A stretch of DNA of 64,000 nt, from positions 434,001 through 498,000 of the forward strand of contig OOIN01000035.1 in the NCBI GenBank assembly GCA_900323505.1. The letters are read 5' to 3'. The stretch is from Ustilago trichophora. Its lineage: Eukaryota; Basidiomycota; Ustilaginomycetes; Ustilaginales; Ustilaginaceae. Below are positions 44,301 through 53,898 of this stretch, piece after piece. Both the position numbers and the translations under genes were made by a program. The notes below the pieces were generated by a model, which saw nothing but the letters and a program-made list of their open reading frames with translations, searched no databases and was not told the origin of the DNA. Each line of letters starts with the position of its first letter. Position 1 is the stretch's first letter.

Positions 44301-47300
44301 TGCAGGCGTTCAGATTGCCGGGAGAGTCGCAAAAGATCGATCGATACATGCTCAAGTTTGCCGAACGGTTCGTACATGGCAATCCGAATGCATTTGCCAA
44401 TGCCGACACGGCCTACGTGTTTGCCTACTCGGTCATCATGCTGAACACTGATGCGCACAATCCGCAGGTGAAGCACAGGATGACGTTGCAGGATTTCATG
44501 AAGAATAACTCGGGGATCGACGATGGACAGAATTTGCCAGAGGACTATCTGCGCTCGGTGTACGACGAGATTCAGAACAACGAGATCAAGATGAAGGACG
44601 AAGTGGCTGCTCCTGCGCCGGTTGCGCCTACGTCTGGATTAGCCAGTGCCATCGCTACTGTCGGTAGAGATCTGCAGCGAGAGGCATACGTGCTTCAGTC
44701 CGAAGGTATGGCCAACAAGACCGAGGCGCTCTTCCGAACCATGGTGCGTGCCCAGCGCAGGATCGCACCACAACAACGTGCTGCGGCAGAACACTTTTTC
44801 TCGGCATCGCATTTCGAACACGTCAAACCCATGTTCGAGGTCGCCTGGATGCCGTTCCTCGCCGGAATCTCTGGACCGCTTCAAGAGTCGGACGATGCCG
44901 AAGTGGTCGAAAAGTGTCTCGAAGGTTTCCGAGACGCCATCAAGATTGTCTCTCTCTTTGGGCTCGAACTGGAACGCAATGCTTTTGTCACGACGTTGGC
45001 CAAGTTCACCTTCCTCAACAACCTCGGCGAGATGAAGAGCAAGAATGTAGAGGCGATCAAGACGCTGCTCGGTGTCGCGCATAGCGAGGGCAACTATCTG
45101 AAGGGTAGCTGGAGGGAGGTGCTGACGTGTGTGAGCCAGTTGGAGCGATTCCAGTTGATCAGTGGTGGGATGGATGGTCGACAGCTGCCCGAAATCGGAC
45201 GGAGGAGTACCGCAGCGGCTAGTACGGCTGGTGCGAATGGGGCAAGGGCGAGACAGCCTTCTTTGCCAAACAGCGAGGTCGTACAAGCTGGTGCTTCGTC
45301 CGAAGTGACCGTTGCGGCCGATATGGTCTTTTCGTCATCTGCCTCGCTTTCAGGTACAGCGATCGTCGACTTTGTACAGGCGCTCTCGGATGTCTCGTGG
45401 GAAGAGATCCAATCGTCTGGCTTGACCGAGCATCCACGACTCTTCTCACTGCAAAAGTTGGTCGAGATTTCGTACTACAACATGGGCCGTATCCGCATGG
45501 AATGGTCCAACATCTGGGCGATCCTCGGCGAGCACTTCAATATGGTATGCTGTCACCCCAACGTCCACGTTTCCGCCTTCGGTCTCGACTCCCTCCGCCA
45601 GCTCGCAATGCGCTTTTTGGAAAAAGAAGAACTGCCCCACTTCAAATTTCAAAAGGACTTCCTGAAACCCTTCGAGATCACCATGCAGCGCAACCGCAAT
45701 CTCGAGGCCAAGGAGATGGTGCTTCAGTGTTTGGAGCAGATGATCCAGTCGCGTGCCGACAACATTCGGTCTGGGTGGAGGACCATGTTTGGTGTATTTG
45801 GTGCCGCTTCTGTGGCGCCGAGCGAGCGGGTCTCAGCCTACGCTTTTGACCTGGTTCGTCAGCTGAATGCCAAGCATTTGGGGGCGATCATTGTCAATGG
45901 GTCTTTCGCGGATTTGTGCATCTGTGCTACGCACTTTGCCAAGGCCAACAAGCAGAAGATTTCGCTCCAGGCGACCGAGTTGCTGCGCGGATTGGTGGCG
46001 AGCATGCTCAACGCCAAAGAGTGCCCTATCGAAGAAGGTGGAGATCCAGGACCTGCAGCTAGCACGCCCATGTCGGATGACCCGATGGTTCGATTCTGGT
46101 TCCCAGTGCTCTTTGCATTCCACGACATCATCATGACCGGAGACGATCTCGAAGTGCGCCGTGTCGCCCTCGATTCGCTCTTCTCGATCCTCAAGCAGTA
46201 CGGTCGATCCTTCCGACCCGATTTCTGGGATACCGTCTGTCAAGAAATCCTCTTCCCCATCTTTGCCGTTCTCCGCTCCCGCTCCGACGTCACCCGCTTC
46301 TCCTCGCACGAGGACATGTCCGTCTGGCTGAGCACCACCCTCATCCAGGCGCTGCGCAACTTGGTCGATCTCTGGACGTACTACTTTGAGATCCTCGAGC
46401 GACTGTTGCCCGGACTGTTGGATCTGTTGTGCGCGTGTATCTGTCAGGAAAACGATACGCTGGCGAGGATCGGGACGAGTTGTCTGCAGGGTTTGTTGGA
46501 GAAGAATGTCAGGAAGTTGAGCGAGGAGAAATGGGGATTGGTGGTGGATACGTTTTTGCAGCTGTTTAGGACTACTACGGCTCATCAGCTGTTTGACCCT
46601 GTTTTGAGGGCGGATGGTGGTGGAGATGCGGCGGGGGTCAATGGGGCTAGTCCGGGTTCGACTGTTGCTCCGCTGCCCATTGCAGAGGGTGAAGTGGAAG
46701 CTGGGCAGGATTTGACCCCCAACCCAGCACCTGCACCTGCACGACAACGGGCAATGTCGGGAGCAGACCGTCGACGAGCATTCAAACAGATCATCGTCAA
46801 ATGTGTCCTCCAGCTCCTTCTCATCGAAACCACGCATGAACTTCTTCAAAACGAAGAAGTATATCGAACCATGCCACCCACCCAACTCCTACGACTCACT
46901 TCGGTTCTCAACGATTCCTACGCCTTTTCGAAACGTTTCAACGCCGACAAAGATCTCCGGGTGGCCCTTTGGAAAGTAGGGTTCATGAAACAGCTGCCTA
47001 ACTTGCTCAAGCAAGAATCCTCTTCGGCTGCGACGCTGGTGCACATCTTGGTCCGGATGCACGGTGACCCACGATCCGAGCACGTAGCTTTGCAGGCCGA
47101 GATACGGGAAAAGCTGGTTCCGCTTGGGTATGAGATCGTATGTGGATTTTTGCCGCTCGATCCAGAGACTCAGGCGAGAAACATTGCAGCGTGGAGTCCG
47201 GTTGTAGGCGAAATCTTTACAGGGATCTGCACGTTTGACGACCAAGAGGATGAAAAGGTGTTTACGATGCATAGTGGCGAGTTTTACGCTTTGGCGGTAG

Positions 47301-47509
47301 AGTTGCTGTCCAAAGATCCATTGCCGGCAGAGATTGCTGATGCGCTAAGGAGGTTCTTGTTCAAAGTCGGTGTAACGAGGGGGATGATTGATCCGCAAAA
47401 AGAGGAGGAGAGGAAGAGGAAGATGAGGGATGGCAAGGAGAGGGAGAAGGTTTTGGGCGAAGGATTGAGGGTGAATAGTGCTGGACAGCAGGCTCAGGCT
47501 GAGGCTTGA
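41357..47509 (+). CDS. SEC7: SEC7, large Arf guanine nucleotide exchange factor of the trans-Golgi
   Basis: This 2050-aa intronless gene encodes a BIG/Sec7-type exchange factor that loads Arf GTPases with GTP at the late Golgi to drive vesicle budding. Yeast Sec7 is about 2009 aa. An acidic, Ser/Ala-rich N-terminus (about 1-240) precedes the DCB and HUS helical regions. The Sec7 domain lies at about 890-1080 and includes RKFNFKPKRGIDDL, the catalytic glutamate finger in LPGESQKIDRYM (Glu990) and VIMLNTDAHNPQVK. HDS-type helical repeats fill the C-terminal half. All exchange residues visible are intact. The start MADHEVD at 41357 was chosen because the sequence before it looks like leader; an in-frame ATG at 41117 would add 80 residues that do not look like Sec7. 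Confidence 0.94.
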   Translation: MADHEVDAPEASSKPHLPSAGTSLVDPPATTQSTDATSEQVEPDQDDKPQLPISAKDAEVASEGEKQLLPASEEIPLGDTAAAHADESSANLPGITISDTSESHAPESQEAQNVTAQSSEVKAETKEEAEPSHTVSGEAAQHNVDAASVQSEADTSATADAPQPPTKESLPEQATRQTIVDNINASAVDQAQPTPPPAPEASSSRASIARTRRSSSVSTTATAATTVHSRSSLKSLNKGSAVFVISALETLANSKEAKKDKELKEAANVALEMVKTAAAYTASPQSADQEQPVLDPRVVFEPLRLACRTRSNNLTITSLDCISKLVSYAFFAEDDPTQVASAIIAAGQPPQTLADLVTETVCDCYHENLDDKVALQIIKALLASVLSTVVHVHQSSLLKAVRTVYNIFLMSKSPANQAIAQGSLTQMVHHVFARVPRSGIPGSGAISTSNSMADVTQSRPNGVSESRRSETVASDANGGQQDDSEAANGSNAEQNEKITLQTLENRKSFEGASERDNAGSLANMSTSELFVKDAFLVLRALCKLTMKPLGAESERDLKSHAMRSKLLSLHLILTIIQSHMAIFTDPSVIIHSTTTGEQTQFVQAVKQYLCLSLSRNAVSSVNQVFEISCEIFWLILDGMRTKLKKEIEVLLNEIFLPILEMRTSTAKQKSILLGVLIRLCQDPQALVEIYLNYDCDRTALDNIYERLMNVISKISQAHVSATADGKGEKEGASSAGSAPLPKASGSGPAIPPTLSTAAGDMGSQDSAMSSSTANQSVEARLKRQSLDCLCSVLRSLVVWSSRASVPSEAAGQYLSGHPGDNTGSPRPSEDIRIGNETITVDSENLMESGGHPSPAIGAQGPSSNLGTGAGAEISRGQTPEPQDDPSRFENAKQRKTILLEGIRKFNFKPKRGIDDLVKNGFIRSREPADIARFLLYADGLSKAQIGEFLGEGTPESNAIMHAFVDMMNFEGLGFTDALRRFLQAFRLPGESQKIDRYMLKFAERFVHGNPNAFANADTAYVFAYSVIMLNTDAHNPQVKHRMTLQDFMKNNSGIDDGQNLPEDYLRSVYDEIQNNEIKMKDEVAAPAPVAPTSGLASAIATVGRDLQREAYVLQSEGMANKTEALFRTMVRAQRRIAPQQRAAAEHFFSASHFEHVKPMFEVAWMPFLAGISGPLQESDDAEVVEKCLEGFRDAIKIVSLFGLELERNAFVTTLAKFTFLNNLGEMKSKNVEAIKTLLGVAHSEGNYLKGSWREVLTCVSQLERFQLISGGMDGRQLPEIGRRSTAAASTAGANGARARQPSLPNSEVVQAGASSEVTVAADMVFSSSASLSGTAIVDFVQALSDVSWEEIQSSGLTEHPRLFSLQKLVEISYYNMGRIRMEWSNIWAILGEHFNMVCCHPNVHVSAFGLDSLRQLAMRFLEKEELPHFKFQKDFLKPFEITMQRNRNLEAKEMVLQCLEQMIQSRADNIRSGWRTMFGVFGAASVAPSERVSAYAFDLVRQLNAKHLGAIIVNGSFADLCICATHFAKANKQKISLQATELLRGLVASMLNAKECPIEEGGDPGPAASTPMSDDPMVRFWFPVLFAFHDIIMTGDDLEVRRVALDSLFSILKQYGRSFRPDFWDTVCQEILFPIFAVLRSRSDVTRFSSHEDMSVWLSTTLIQALRNLVDLWTYYFEILERLLPGLLDLLCACICQENDTLARIGTSCLQGLLEKNVRKLSEEKWGLVVDTFLQLFRTTTAHQLFDPVLRADGGGDAAGVNGASPGSTVAPLPIAEGEVEAGQDLTPNPAPAPARQRAMSGADRRRAFKQIIVKCVLQLLLIETTHELLQNEEVYRTMPPTQLLRLTSVLNDSYAFSKRFNADKDLRVALWKVGFMKQLPNLLKQESSSAATLVHILVRMHGDPRSEHVALQAEIREKLVPLGYEIVCGFLPLDPETQARNIAAWSPVVGEIFTGICTFDDQEDEKVFTMHSGEFYALAVELLSKDPLPAEIADALRRFLFKVGVTRGMIDPQKEEERKRKMRDGKEREKVLGEGLRVNSAGQQAQAEA

Positions 47510-47801
47510 AGTTTGCGGTTTCAACGAGTGCAAAAGAAGAAAAAAAGGGAGGGGGAGGCGAAATGGTTAACGTTAGGTTTTTAGAAAGATTTTTTTAACT
47601 TATGGCTAGAGAGTGTGTTGATGTGTGCGAGTGTGCGGATCAGATGTGTGACAGGGAAGGAGGGTGGGAGAGTGTGACATGATGTGGATTCTCTCCGCAA
47701 AGAGACGGAGGAAAACCCTCACAAAACGCTTCAAGCTTCAACGAAAGAGTCAAAATTGCGCCACCAGAACTGTTTGCAGGTGTATACTGTTCTACTGTAT
47801 A

Positions 47802-49814
47802 TCAATCCCTACATTTTTGCCACCAACCATGACTATTTCTGTTCTTGAGAGCCTTTAGAAAATCGCCCATCTTGCACATACCGTCCTTTCTTCCATCGCT
47901 ACACTCCTTAAACTGTCCCAAAGGCAAAACTGCATCGTTGAGTTTCAACCTTACCACATCTTCCTCTTCCTGACTACACTTCCATACTTCGACCACCAAC
48001 CTCGCTGCAAAGGGGACGACTTTGCTCGTTTTGAAATTACGTTCGTAATCCACTCCTTTACCTCCAGTGGGGACGTCGAGGTGTTCGTTGAAGTTGGGAA
48101 GATCGAGAGAGGCAAGGACTGAGGTTATGGTAGAATCGTGTGTGAAATCGATGTAAAATCGACGGTCGATGGGGAATGTTGTACTGTCCAAGTTGAGCGT
48201 GGCATTCTCGGAGGTTTGGGTAGAAGAATCCCAATTGGATCGGGTTAGACGAGAAACTAGTTCGTTGACCCATCCTAACCCATACGCCTGCCCCAAGGGC
48301 GAAGTGGCTCCATTGGTATTCATAAACTTCAAATCCCATGCATACTCGTAATCCAACCATTCCTGTTTGGTGAACAGCCGGCAAAAGTCGCTATACCCAA
48401 AAGCAACCGTGTCGTAGGAACACATCTGTTGCATGGCAAACAACAAGGTCGAGTTCAAATTTGCTCCTCCGAAATCATGGCGCAATCGTAGGATGGCATC
48501 GGAAAGATAGATCGAGGCCCATTTGTCCGCCATTGCCCCACCGGGAGAGTTGCCGGGTTTGTTCCAATTGGGACAGGCGAATTCGGGTGCGGTGGTGGTG
48601 TTGAATCCAGGAGACTCGATTTGGATCTCGAAACTGGTCGAGTTTTGCCAAGAGGAGCCGAAGAAGCCGTTGAGCCAGGCTAGACCGGAATCTACGATTC
48701 GCTGTTGAGATCCTGCCCGGGCGAAAAGGAATTTGGGTTTGCCACGAGCATCTTTTTCTGCAAGATCGTCGGCGACCAATTTGCCATAGAGAAGAGCCGC
48801 TTTGACGCCGGAATCGTAGAGTTGACCGCGACCGACGGGGGTGAGTAGCTCTTCGCCGACCGAGAACTTGTAGTCGTTGAGAAAGGAGAATTGACCGGTG
48901 TAGCGGAGGTGTGGATTCTGGGAGAGGAAATCGCGAAGGACGTCGGGAGGTCCTCCGGCGGTTGGATAGCGCGCTCCGTGACGGTGCAGGATGTGCGTTT
49001 GGGTCAGGGTGCACATCTTGCCGGAGGGCGAAGTAGGGGTGCCAGAGTATTTGGCATCGTCAATGCCCCACCCTGAGGAAGAGACGTAGGGGGTGAGAGG
49101 GCCCATGTGTTCGAAAGGTTTAAAATTTGCATCTTGGAATCCGGGGACGGTGGTTTGGATGGGAGAGGAACCAATGGTGGAGCTAGGGGCTGCGACTGTA
49201 TGTGTCATATGCTCGGCAAAGTCGGGCGGCGCGCCCGTAGTATAGAATCCAGGATAGCCGACAGGTTTATTGAACTCGAAGGGGATCACCCCATTGTCTC
49301 CGTACCATTTGTCTCCCATATAGTCGTAGAACTTGGACGGTGATACGCCGACTTTGGGGCCTAGTGCAAATATGAATGCTCCGACAACTAGCAATCCTCC
49401 TCCCAGGAGCATGCTGAGACGCATGCATTTTGCTCGCTGCTTCCTGTTCCTTTGCGCCATGGATGCAGACATGCCGACACCGCGACCGCTCATCCCTGGC
49501 AGTGGAACGTCGCCTTCTAGCACGCCACGGAACCACGCCGGCCGGCCCGTCTTGTCGATCCGCGTTGAACCATTGGAGCCTTCCAGCACACCACGGGCAG
49601 GGAGCTTCTCCATTCTCTTGGGATCGTTGGCCTCGTAGTCTTCGTCGAGGTCGTCGTAGGCGTCTGTGACGCGGGGTGTAGGGTTGTTGGTATTGCCACC
49701 TACGGATTGGATGCGTGATGTGCCAGAGGCATCGGTGGAGAGTCGATGCAGGATGAGGGATTCCGCTTCTAGATCGTCGTCCTCCGAATGACGGTCTTTG
49801 TGAGGAGGTGGCAT
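47802..49814 (-). CDS. Membrane-anchored histidine acid phosphatase (phytase/MINPP-like)
   Basis: This 670-aa member of histidine phosphatase clade 2 hydrolyses phosphomonoesters, in relatives including phytate and inositol polyphosphates. The active-site motif RHGARYP (278-284) follows TQTHIL, and the distal HD proton donor lies in DFTHDST (559-560). Paired Cys residues typical of the secreted fold are present. Unlike most fungal phytases it has no N-terminal signal peptide. A 130-residue acidic/basic cytosolic segment comes first, then one helix (about 131-152, LSMLLGGGLLVVGAFIFAL), so a type II membrane topology with an outer or lumenal catalytic domain is likely. The ATG at 49814 is the first in frame. 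It runs divergently from the flavoprotein monooxygenase and ends 292 bp from SEC7, tail to tail. Confidence 0.88.
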   Translation of the reverse strand: MPPPHKDRHSEDDDLEAESLILHRLSTDASGTSRIQSVGGNTNNPTPRVTDAYDDLDEDYEANDPKRMEKLPARGVLEGSNGSTRIDKTGRPAWFRGVLEGDVPLPGMSGRGVGMSASMAQRNRKQRAKCMRLSMLLGGGLLVVGAFIFALGPKVGVSPSKFYDYMGDKWYGDNGVIPFEFNKPVGYPGFYTTGAPPDFAEHMTHTVAAPSSTIGSSPIQTTVPGFQDANFKPFEHMGPLTPYVSSSGWGIDDAKYSGTPTSPSGKMCTLTQTHILHRHGARYPTAGGPPDVLRDFLSQNPHLRYTGQFSFLNDYKFSVGEELLTPVGRGQLYDSGVKAALLYGKLVADDLAEKDARGKPKFLFARAGSQQRIVDSGLAWLNGFFGSSWQNSTSFEIQIESPGFNTTTAPEFACPNWNKPGNSPGGAMADKWASIYLSDAILRLRHDFGGANLNSTLLFAMQQMCSYDTVAFGYSDFCRLFTKQEWLDYEYAWDLKFMNTNGATSPLGQAYGLGWVNELVSRLTRSNWDSSTQTSENATLNLDSTTFPIDRRFYIDFTHDSTITSVLASLDLPNFNEHLDVPTGGKGVDYERNFKTSKVVPFAARLVVEVWKCSQEEEDVVRLKLNDAVLPLGQFKECSDGRKDGMCKMGDFLKALKNRNSHGWWQKCRD

Positions 49815-50571
49815 GGTTGCTGTTGGTGCAGGGTAGTGTGTCTACAATGCCGGCTATGGACTCAGCCGTGATCCGATGCAGAACGGCTGCACTCTAGCTG
49901 AGCTCGAGTGCGGTTGTGTCAGCGTATGAGGACAGAAGCAGAGCCAGAACGTGGTGGAAGGAACCAAGATGGATGCGATAACTGCGATGCATATCAAGTA
50001 AAGAGTAGGCTCATGCGCATGCATTTGCCCACGGCAGGGTCCCGCAAGCAACCTTCTGCCTCTGTATCGGAGGACCTTGCAAGTGACGTCCGAGTTCCGA
50101 ACTTTGCCACTCTGAGCGTGTAAGACTTCATCATCTTACATGGCATTGCAGGGTCCAGGTCTCGAGACGGAGATAAAGTGACCAAACGCGCGGAGTTTAC
50201 CGCATCAGAGCAGAGAGGTGTGTTGGTCTGTTTGTCCTTCTTTACCCCGCACTTTCTTGGTGGAAGGCAGTCTACAGAAGGACGAAGTACCGGCACAATG
50301 TCTTGAGGTTGCCATAGCTTGTGATGCACGGACGAACATGACTCCTGGACTGTGTTGAGGGTGTATTGTGTTCGCGTGGGGCGTATGGCAAAGGTTGAGC
50401 TAATCCATTGAGCATATAACAACCGAGAAAGCTTCTCTCCATCGTCCACCGCGTAGCTGCAACTTTGTCCTCCTCCAAACTTTACTCTACCACCTTCGGC
50501 CGCCTAGTCAAACAGAATAACTTAGAATAGAGCGAGGTCGACAGTCGTAACCCTCCTTACACTACTACAAC
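49815..50571. promoter_or_regulatory. Divergent promoter of acid phosphatase and phenol hydroxylase
   Basis: A 757-bp shared spacer. A CATATAAC element near 50411-50418 lies about 155 bp before the monooxygenase ATG and could act as its TATA box. No repeat or extra gene is seen. Shared regulation is possible but not shown. Confidence 0.45.
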
Positions 50572-52869
50572 ATGACGCAAGACCAGACCAACCGCAATGG
50601 TGCAGCCACCAGCAGCAACAGCAACAATGCCCAGATCAAAGAATCACACTGCGATGTGCTCATCATTGGTGCTGGACCTGCAGGCTTGATGGCAGCCAAT
50701 TGGCTCGCCGTCCAAGGTCTGGGTCCATCGGTGCGTATCATCGACAAGCGCAACGACAAGATCTTTAACGGCCAAGCTGACGGATTGCAATGTCGAACGC
50801 TCGAGATCTTGCACAGCTTTGGGTTGGGAGAAGATATTTGGAGGCAGAGTAATCGGATGATCGAGATGCGGTTTTGGAATCCTGGACCCGACGGTGTGCT
50901 GCAGAGAACGGGGAGGAAACCGGACACGATACCTGGCGTCTCTCGCTGGCAGCAGTGCGTTCTTCACCAGGGCCGTATCGAGAAGGCGTTCCTCGATAGC
51001 ATCGCAAAGCACTCGCGCAACGAGCTCGGCGTCGAGCGTGCCGTTCTTCCCGAGTCGTTGACTGTCGATGAATCGGTGGTCGACGATCCCAATGCGTATC
51101 CTATCAAAGTCGAAGTTAGAAAGCTGTCCGAGGAGGAATCCACGCCAACACAGATGGGTAAGAGCATCCCCAACGGACTTTTCCGATCCTCGCTCGCCCC
51201 GGATGACACTCCTTCGGACAGAGCAAGCGACGCCGCCGTCGAGCCTGGAAGTCGCGAGATCATCCACGCAAAGTACGTCATTGGTTGCGATGGTGCCCAC
51301 TCTTGGACCCGTCGTCAGATGGGTAGCAAGATGGAGGGCGACCAAACGTCTTTCATCTGGGGCGTGCTCGATGCGGTCCCCATCACAAATTTCCCAGACG
51401 TTCGCAATCGATGTGCGATCCACTCTGCCGAGTCGGGAAGTATGATGATCATCCCTCGTGAGGATGGATTGGTGCGATTCTACATCCAGGTCTCGGAGCT
51501 CAATAAGGGCGTGGACAGGTACAGCATTACGCCCGAGATGATCTTGAAGACAGCCAAGGCCATCATTGCTCCGTACACGCTCGACATCGGCGAGGGTGAT
51601 CTCGACTGGTGGACTGCCTATGTGATTGGGCAACGTACCGCCGATCGATTCTCGCTCCACGACCGCGTATTTATTGCTGGCGACGCATGCCATACCCACT
51701 CGCCCAAGGCTGGGCAAGGAATGAATACCTCGATGCAAGATACGTACAATCTCACGTGGAAGATCGCATCGGTCGTAAAAGGCATCTCGCCGCGTAGCAT
51801 CCTGCCAACATATGAGATGGAACGCAAACAGATTGCGCAGGATCTCATCACGTTTGATCACAAGTTTAGTCGGCTGTTCAGCGGCAAACCTGCCAAGGAT
51901 GAGGCGGATGCGGCGGGGATCTCGATGACCGAGTTTCAGCAGGCGTTCGAGAAGGGCAACAGGTTTGCATCGGGTCTTTCGGTGGACTATCAGCGATCGT
52001 TGCTCACCGCCAAGCCGGAGGGAAGCAGCCAGACGACGGTTGATGGTGGAACTGTTGTCAGTCATCGAGAGGTGGCACCGCCTGCGGCTGGTGTGGAAAG
52101 CGATCAGAGCTTGTCTTCCGAGTCAGCGGGAGAGACGCGTATCGAGCTGGGCAAGAGATTCAACACTGCCCAGGTGGTGTGTCACGCCACAGCGCTGCCG
52201 TATGAGCTGGCGGACTGGATTGTCTCGGATGGCAGGTGGCGCATCGTCTACTTTTGCGGCGACATACGCAAGCCCGAGTGTTCCAAGGAGATGAATCAAT
52301 TTGGTGACTACCTGGCTCAAGAGCTGGTACCCAGGTTCACACCACAAGACCAGGATCCCGACTCGGTCATTGAAGTCTTGACCGTCTCTGCCACTCCACG
52401 GGGCGAAAACGAGCTGAACGACTACCACGAGGCTCTTCGACCCAAGACCACACGACACCACCGCCCCACGGCTGATGGAAGCTACAACGCCTCGATCGAC
52501 TACCACAAGATCTTTGTCGATGACGAGACCTATCACCAGGGTCATGGTCACGCCTATGAAAAGTACGGACTTGGATCGGATCGTGGAACCCTGGTGGTGA
52601 TTCGACCGGACGGCTACGTGTCTGTTCTGATCGAGGCTGGGCAGTATGCCAAGTTGGGCGACTTTTTCGGTCAGATTCTACTTCCCCCTGGCGAACACTT
52701 GGCCCATCAGCATACGCGTAAGAAGCGCCATACTGCGGTATACATGTTGGAGGAAGAGCAAGGGCAGGGTAAGGTGCGTGCTAAGGCTGGTCTGCCGAAC
52801 AACACGCTTGCAGCTGCTCATTCGCAAAAGAATACGCAGGGGTTCACGGCGCCTGCTGCTGCTATGTGA
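50572..52869 (+). CDS. Phenol 2-monooxygenase-like FAD-dependent hydroxylase
   Basis: This 765-aa flavoprotein resembles fungal phenol hydroxylases, which use NADPH, FAD and oxygen to add an ortho hydroxyl to phenols and give catechols. The FAD-binding GAGPAG motif is at 33-38. NGQADGLQCRTLEI is characteristic of the phenol hydroxylase group. The second FAD motif, GDACHTHSPKAGQGMN, starts at about 370. The C-terminal third (about 560-745) is the thioredoxin-like dimerisation domain of this family. Length is somewhat above that of the classic yeast enzyme (about 660 aa), partly through a Ser-rich N-terminus and an insert near 180-225. There is no PTS1. It could act in breakdown of plant aromatics or in a secondary pathway; no catechol-cleaving gene lies nearby. 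Confidence 0.9.
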   Translation: MTQDQTNRNGAATSSNSNNAQIKESHCDVLIIGAGPAGLMAANWLAVQGLGPSVRIIDKRNDKIFNGQADGLQCRTLEILHSFGLGEDIWRQSNRMIEMRFWNPGPDGVLQRTGRKPDTIPGVSRWQQCVLHQGRIEKAFLDSIAKHSRNELGVERAVLPESLTVDESVVDDPNAYPIKVEVRKLSEEESTPTQMGKSIPNGLFRSSLAPDDTPSDRASDAAVEPGSREIIHAKYVIGCDGAHSWTRRQMGSKMEGDQTSFIWGVLDAVPITNFPDVRNRCAIHSAESGSMMIIPREDGLVRFYIQVSELNKGVDRYSITPEMILKTAKAIIAPYTLDIGEGDLDWWTAYVIGQRTADRFSLHDRVFIAGDACHTHSPKAGQGMNTSMQDTYNLTWKIASVVKGISPRSILPTYEMERKQIAQDLITFDHKFSRLFSGKPAKDEADAAGISMTEFQQAFEKGNRFASGLSVDYQRSLLTAKPEGSSQTTVDGGTVVSHREVAPPAAGVESDQSLSSESAGETRIELGKRFNTAQVVCHATALPYELADWIVSDGRWRIVYFCGDIRKPECSKEMNQFGDYLAQELVPRFTPQDQDPDSVIEVLTVSATPRGENELNDYHEALRPKTTRHHRPTADGSYNASIDYHKIFVDDETYHQGHGHAYEKYGLGSDRGTLVVIRPDGYVSVLIEAGQYAKLGDFFGQILLPPGEHLAHQHTRKKRHTAVYMLEEEQGQGKVRAKAGLPNNTLAAAHSQKNTQGFTAPAAAM

Positions 52870-52931
52870 GTTTGTTCAGATGCGTCGATCTACACTTTGA
52901 CTTTGTATGGAACTGCAATTGATTGCGACGT

Positions 52932-53105
52932 TTATACAGTATAGAGGCGTTGTCTGATACTCTTGTTGATGGGGTTGTGTGTGAGCCATTTGATCATCGT
53001 CTCGAAAGAAGGATAGAGAGCGGTCAAACGTTTGTGAGGACTGAGAGCACCGTTGACGGAAAGGCGGGTCGGCTCCTTGTTTTCTGACTCGGAATAGGAG
53101 GACAT
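52932..53105 (-). CDS. Possible 57-aa protein, unknown
   Basis: A complete ATG-to-TAA frame of 57 codons begins MSSYSESENKEPTRLSV and ends KSIRQRLYTV. It has a favourable A at -3, mixed polar and hydrophobic composition, and a central LYPSFETMIKWL segment that looks protein-like. It ends 62 bp from the phenol hydroxylase stop, tail to tail. No known domain, signal peptide or helix is recognised. It could be a real small gene, the last exon of a longer one, or a relic; the repeat-rich gap begins behind it. Confidence 0.35.
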   Translation of the reverse strand: MSSYSESENKEPTRLSVNGALSPHKRLTALYPSFETMIKWLTHNPINKSIRQRLYTV

Positions 53106-53495
53106 CTTCGTGTCTTGTTCTGCGGTCAGCTGAATGACAGGATCGTCAAACTGTAGACTCTGCCCGATGTACCACTTCAGTCACGCAGTTTGCCAAGAGG
53201 CAGAACGTCGCCATTGGTTCGTGCGATCATCGTGTGACTACAGGAACTTGGCCCTCAGCTGCTACATTCTGTGGCGTTCAGATACAAGACATACTACTAT
53301 TCGACAGCTGCTGATAGATAGAAAGATAGAGATTGTGGCTCAGACATGTCGTGCACGGATGATGGGAGGGCTCTTTCATGCGTTTCATCCGTGATATGCG
53401 TGTCCCTGGAAAGACACACTTCGCTTGAGCACAATCTGACCACAATGTCATGTGGAAGCAGGCACGGTTGGATGTACCTGCTTGAAAGGGTCGGA

Positions 53496-53520
53496 TGTAC
53501 AGTACAGTACTGTACTGTAT
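53496..53520. repeat. TGTACAGTAC/GTACTGTA palindromic repeat
   Basis: Tandem self-complementary units (TGTACAGTACAGTAC followed by TGTACTGTAT). A similar array lies at 56411-56434, and shorter copies occur near several gene ends in this window. Confidence 0.8.
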
Positions 53521-53820
53521 ACCGAAAGGCCAAATGATTGTCAGGAAGAGGGTGATCCGAAAAAAGAGGCGTTACGCTCCTTCCAATCAGAGTTGAAATG
53601 GCTCTGATTACAGTATCTAGAGTTGGTCTTGCTTTGACGTCGATTGTCAGGTCAGTGTGATCCGACATGTGATACAGTATACAGTAGCACCCTACAATAC
53701 AGGGTGGTCAGGCTTTGACTTGAGAATGCAAGCTCCGGCACGATAGACAGGTCTCAAGACAAAGAAAAAAGGAAAAGAAAAAGAAGGAGGGTAAGACGGG
53801 CGACGCGAGGCAGTACAGTG

Positions 53821-53898
53821 CGGTGCGGTAAGGTGCGGTAAGGTGCGGTAAGGTGCGGTAAGGTGCGGTAAGGTGCGGTAAGGTGCGGTGCGGTGCGG
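53821..53898. repeat. 10-bp minisatellite, unit AGGTGCGGTA
   Basis: Five perfect tandem copies (53831-53880), with partial units and GTGCG variants on both sides. The minus-strand reading gives repeated Thr-Ala-Pro-Tyr-Arg/Leu-Pro-His runs that are artefacts of the repeat. Confidence 0.9.

Noticed and set aside
50644..52065. Minus-strand open frame of 473 codons
   Set aside because: It is the antisense shadow of the phenol hydroxylase, with no domain or supporting start context.
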